From Salipaludibacillus agaradhaerens (GTDB lineage Bacteria > Bacillota > Bacilli > Bacillales > Salisediminibacteriaceae), in the NCBI RefSeq assembly GCF_002019735.1, contig NZ_KV917378.1, positions 3,746,869 to 3,810,868 of the forward strand: a stretch of DNA of 64,000 nucleotides, given 5' to 3'. The notes beneath the pieces are model-generated. The model had not been told where the DNA came from. It saw only the letters and a list, made by a program, of their open reading frames with translations, and did not search any database. Below are positions 61,660-64,000 of this stretch, in pieces. Numbering within the stretch: position 1 is the first letter of the stretch; each line of letters starts with the position of its first letter. The translations under genes and the position numbers were made by a program.

Positions 61660-61783
61660 ATCACAGATAACCGTCCGAAAAACTCCCTTCAAATAGAATG
61701 CATAGAAAATCTATTTAGGCGGGGGATAACAGACGTTAAAGTCCTGATACACTCAACTCTACTGATTGCAGGTTCGTTTTATC
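61660..61783 (+). repeat. Family A intergenic repeat, copy 8
   Basis: It begins ATCACAGATAACCGTCCG and contains AATCTATTTAGGCGGGGG, ATAACAGACGTTAAAGTCCT and a final GGTTCGTTTTA. The inner AAAATAGA hairpin is rearranged. It lies between uxaB and the GH28 gene. Confidence 0.83.
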
Positions 61784-61880
61784 CTTCGTGAGTCACCGTA
61801 TTTCGCTGTGATCACTCTGTCATGGGAGTTGCTCGGTATACTTTGCTTGAACAGCAAATTTCAACAAGGGGGAAACTATT

Positions 61881-63323
61881 ATGGGAGAAGCTAAAGACGG
61901 CAATTTCACTATTCATCTTCCGACTATACCGGACTATAACATCTCCATTACCGATTTCGGTGGACAAGGAAATGGGCACACCTTAAATACGCAAGCATTT
62001 GTGGAAGCGGTGGAGGCTATTTATAATAACGGTGGTGGGAGGTTAATAGTACCAAAGGGGATTTGGCTCACAGGTCCTATCCGTTTCACGAGCCATATGG
62101 AGCTCCATCTTCAAAAAGGGGCTGTGATTGTTTTCAGCCGTGATTACACAGATTATCCTCTCATTATCTCAAGCTTTGAAGGAGAACCGGCCGTTCGTTG
62201 TCAATCACCTCTTGATGGTGAGGATATGACTGATATTGCGATTACTGGTGAAGGAGTGATTGATGGAGCGGGAGAGGCATGGCGCCCTGTGAAAAAATAT
62301 AAAGTGACGTGTAAACAATGGAGCCAGTTAGTGGATAGTGGCGGGGTGGTAGAAGAAGCTGATGATATTTGGTGGCCAACAAAAGCGGCATTAGCAGGGA
62401 AACAAGCTGTTAAAAATCTAAAAGATCGCAAGGAATTTTCATTATCTGCTTATGAACCTTACAAAGAGTTTTTACGCCCAAATTTAGTTAGTTTTAGACG
62501 TTGCAACATTATTTTAATTGAAGGTGTTACCTTTCAGAATTCCCCAGCTTGGAATATCCACCCTTATATGTGCACGCATGTCACAATTAAAGGGATTCAA
62601 GTTAGAAATCCATGGTATGCACAAAATGGTGATGGACTCGATATAGAATCATGTCGTTATGTAAGTGTGGAGGATAGCACTTTTGACGTTGGAGATGACG
62701 CTATTTGTGTGAAATCAGGTAAAGATGAAGCTGGACGAAAAGCGGCTATGCCAAGTGAAGACATCCGAATTAAAGGGTGTACGGTTTACCATGGTCATGG
62801 AGGTTTTGTTATAGGAAGTGAAATGTCAGGGGGTGTTAGACGCGTGTCAGTGACTAACTGCTTATTTATGGGGACAGATACTGGGTTAAGATTTAAGAGC
62901 TGCCGAGGACGGGGAGGCATAGTAGAGAATATTTCAATTTCAGATATTCATATGGTTAATATCAAGCATGAAGCAGTCATTTTTCATATGTTTTATGAAA
63001 AAACTGAGGATGAAAACATACGGTGGAAGCCAATCTCAGAAGAAACACCTCAGTTTCGCCATATACATATGAAGCGGCTTACGTGTGCTGGAGCTGATCA
63101 GGCGATTTCTATGACAGGCTTACCTGAAATGCCGTTACAGGATATCACTTTCACACACTCAAAATTTCATACTAAACATGGTATAACAGCTTTATATTGT
63201 GATCAACTGTCACTTCTAAGTACGAGCGTGACGACCACTGATGAGCCAAAATTTTGTTTAAACCACGTGACGAACCATAATCTAAAGAAAGATGATATTT
63301 TTACGGAAACTAAAGTATTCTAG
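61881..63323 (+). CDS. Glycoside hydrolase family 28 polygalacturonase, cytoplasmic type
   Basis: 480 aa parallel beta-helix enzyme. GH28 catalytic motifs: NGDGLDIESC (NTD-equivalent), DVGDDAICVKSG (Asp pair), VYHGHGGFVIGSEMSGG (GHG), and GLRFKSCRGRGG (RIK-equivalent). The N-terminus (ITDFGGQGNGHTLNTQAFVE) is the usual start of the fold. No signal peptide precedes it, so it should act inside the cell on imported oligogalacturonides and release galacturonate for UxaC, probably as an exo-enzyme. ATG follows AAGGGGG. Confidence 0.92.
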   Translation: MGEAKDGNFTIHLPTIPDYNISITDFGGQGNGHTLNTQAFVEAVEAIYNNGGGRLIVPKGIWLTGPIRFTSHMELHLQKGAVIVFSRDYTDYPLIISSFEGEPAVRCQSPLDGEDMTDIAITGEGVIDGAGEAWRPVKKYKVTCKQWSQLVDSGGVVEEADDIWWPTKAALAGKQAVKNLKDRKEFSLSAYEPYKEFLRPNLVSFRRCNIILIEGVTFQNSPAWNIHPYMCTHVTIKGIQVRNPWYAQNGDGLDIESCRYVSVEDSTFDVGDDAICVKSGKDEAGRKAAMPSEDIRIKGCTVYHGHGGFVIGSEMSGGVRRVSVTNCLFMGTDTGLRFKSCRGRGGIVENISISDIHMVNIKHEAVIFHMFYEKTEDENIRWKPISEETPQFRHIHMKRLTCAGADQAISMTGLPEMPLQDITFTHSKFHTKHGITALYCDQLSLLSTSVTTTDEPKFCLNHVTNHNLKKDDIFTETKVF

Positions 63324-63363
63324 CTGTGCTAAGATATTTTACATTGGAAGAGTAAAGAACCTA

Positions 63364-63402
63364 AAAAAGTGAAAGACGAGGTTTCCCGTCTTTCACTTTT
63401 TA
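63364..63402. terminator. Bidirectional terminator after GH28
   Basis: AAAAAGTGAAAGACG/CGTCTTTCACTTTTT perfect stem with loop AGGTTTCC, between convergent genes. Confidence 0.93.
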
Positions 63403-63521
63403 AGTATGATTATTGCTCTTTAAAGACTATCCACTCTAAGGAATAGGCTTTTCATTTCTGATATTTTATTTGAGAAAGAAGCCATACGTAGCCTATTTGT
63501 TAAGATAAAGCTTTATATTAT

Positions 63522-64000
63522 TCACTCAGCTTGTAGTAAAGCTTCCTTAGCTAATATTTTCTCCCTTTTCCGCTCTAATAATTTAAAGGCAGTACTAGCG
63601 GACCACATCATCACATAAGTCGGAATACTTATAGAGAAAAAAGGAACTAATCCTGGGATAAGCATAAATAAATAATACAAGAGGGCAAGAATGATACCGG
63701 TTCCAATTGTCAGATGAAGGTTTGTCATGCCTATTAGTAAAGCATATTTTAAATAATGAATAAAGGGTAATTGAAAATGGACATAAACAGGGAAGAAATA
63801 CATAAATAAAATAACGAATAAAAGTGCTACAAGCACAAAGAAAAAGAAAAGAAAACTGTAAAGATGTCCGGTTACAATCGATAAATACTGTAAATCAATA
63901 AAGAGCACATAAGCGATAGCAACAAAAATCAAAGCGAATAAATTGCCTTTTAAAAATTCTTGTTTGAACGTTTTAAAAAATGTAGCAAAAACAGGGGTAT
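63522..64000 (-). CDS. DUF624 (YesL-like) membrane protein, 5' end beyond window
   Basis: The minus-strand frame is open to the right edge; the visible 159 residues include TFFKTFKQEFLKGNLFAL, SIVTGHLYSFLFFFFVLVAL and LFVILFMYFFPVYVHFQLPF, then YLKYALLIGMTNL. At least four membrane helices and the FKQEF..NL motif before the first of them match the YesL/DUF624 family. YesL-type genes stand at the head of pectin and rhamnogalacturonan loci (yesL-yesZ in B. subtilis), consistent with the neighbouring GH28 gene. An internal TTG is not the true start. Confidence 0.82.
   Translation of the reverse strand, partial: TPVFATFFKTFKQEFLKGNLFALIFVAIAYVLFIDLQYLSIVTGHLYSFLFFFFVLVALLFVILFMYFFPVYVHFQLPFIHYLKYALLIGMTNLHLTIGTGIILALLYYLFMLIPGLVPFFSISIPTYVMMWSASTAFKLLERKREKILAKEALLQAE

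Noticed and set aside
12744-61783. CRISPR array as an explanation for the repeated sequences
   Set aside because: Copies are kilobases apart, 85-155 bp long, internally structured and without spacers or cas genes.

Overview
The window is a low-GC Gram-positive chromosome segment. The gene order yugG-yugH-yugI-yuzA-ADH-pgi-yugN-yugO, a citR/citA pair, a yhcYZ-type two-component system, CotF-like coat proteins and the Shine-Dalgarno sequences all point to a spore-forming Bacillaceae. A haloalkaliphile such as Salipaludibacillus or Evansella is my guess and cannot be proved from this sequence.

Layout. 1-2.8 kb is a tRNA cluster (Gly 3' end, Ile, Asn, Ser, Glu ... Lys). It is split between Glu and Lys by what looks like an eroded island: a broken IS3/IS150-type element sitting in the loop of a terminator, an ISL3-type transposase relic, a 52-aa membrane ORF, and a decayed second copy of the tRNA-Glu 3' half. 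3-12.6 kb holds gapN, two paralogous lipoproteins, an HTH/PLDc_N/ABC-transporter operon, and a DUF4212 plus SSS-symporter pair. 12.6-14.1 kb is gene-free and repeat-rich. 14.1-17.6 kb is a complete fixABCX operon (electron-bifurcating ETF, ETF-quinone oxidoreductase-like protein and ferredoxin-like protein). 18.5-26.6 kb is the conserved yug/pgi block (alaR, alaT, yugI, yuzA, alcohol dehydrogenase, pgi, yugN, K+ channel). 26.6-43.7 kb is a mosaic of single-gene functions: tRNA-Ala, cupin, aldehyde dehydrogenase, amidohydrolase, TrhA, coat proteins, HAD, GNAT, SH3, MFS, YhcYZ, DinB, AadK-like, sarcosine oxidase and SDR.

43.8-64 kb is largely pectin-sugar catabolism. A DeoR regulator is divergent from a rhamnulose-1-P aldolase/lactaldehyde dehydrogenase fusion. 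A second DeoR regulator, the citR-citA pair and a few single genes follow. Then come kduI, kdgA, kdgK, uxaC, a TIM-barrel isomerase, uxaA, uxaB, an intracellular-looking GH28 polygalacturonase and the start of a YesL/DUF624 gene. Together UxaC, UxaB, UxaA, KdgK and KdgA convert galacturonate to pyruvate and glyceraldehyde-3-phosphate. GH28 and KduI feed in oligogalacturonides and unsaturated uronates. Transporters and KduD are not seen and may lie to the right.

The strongest non-gene signal is a family of at least eight dispersed intergenic repeats, about 85-155 bp each (family A). They have conserved ends, a covarying hairpin with a constant AAAATAGA loop and an outer CCGTCCG/CGGACG pairing. 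They lie hard against gene ends, and in two cases they supply the stop codon of a neighbouring gene. A second, larger non-coding repeat of about 480 bp (family B) occurs twice and contains tandem CGGA...TCCG units.
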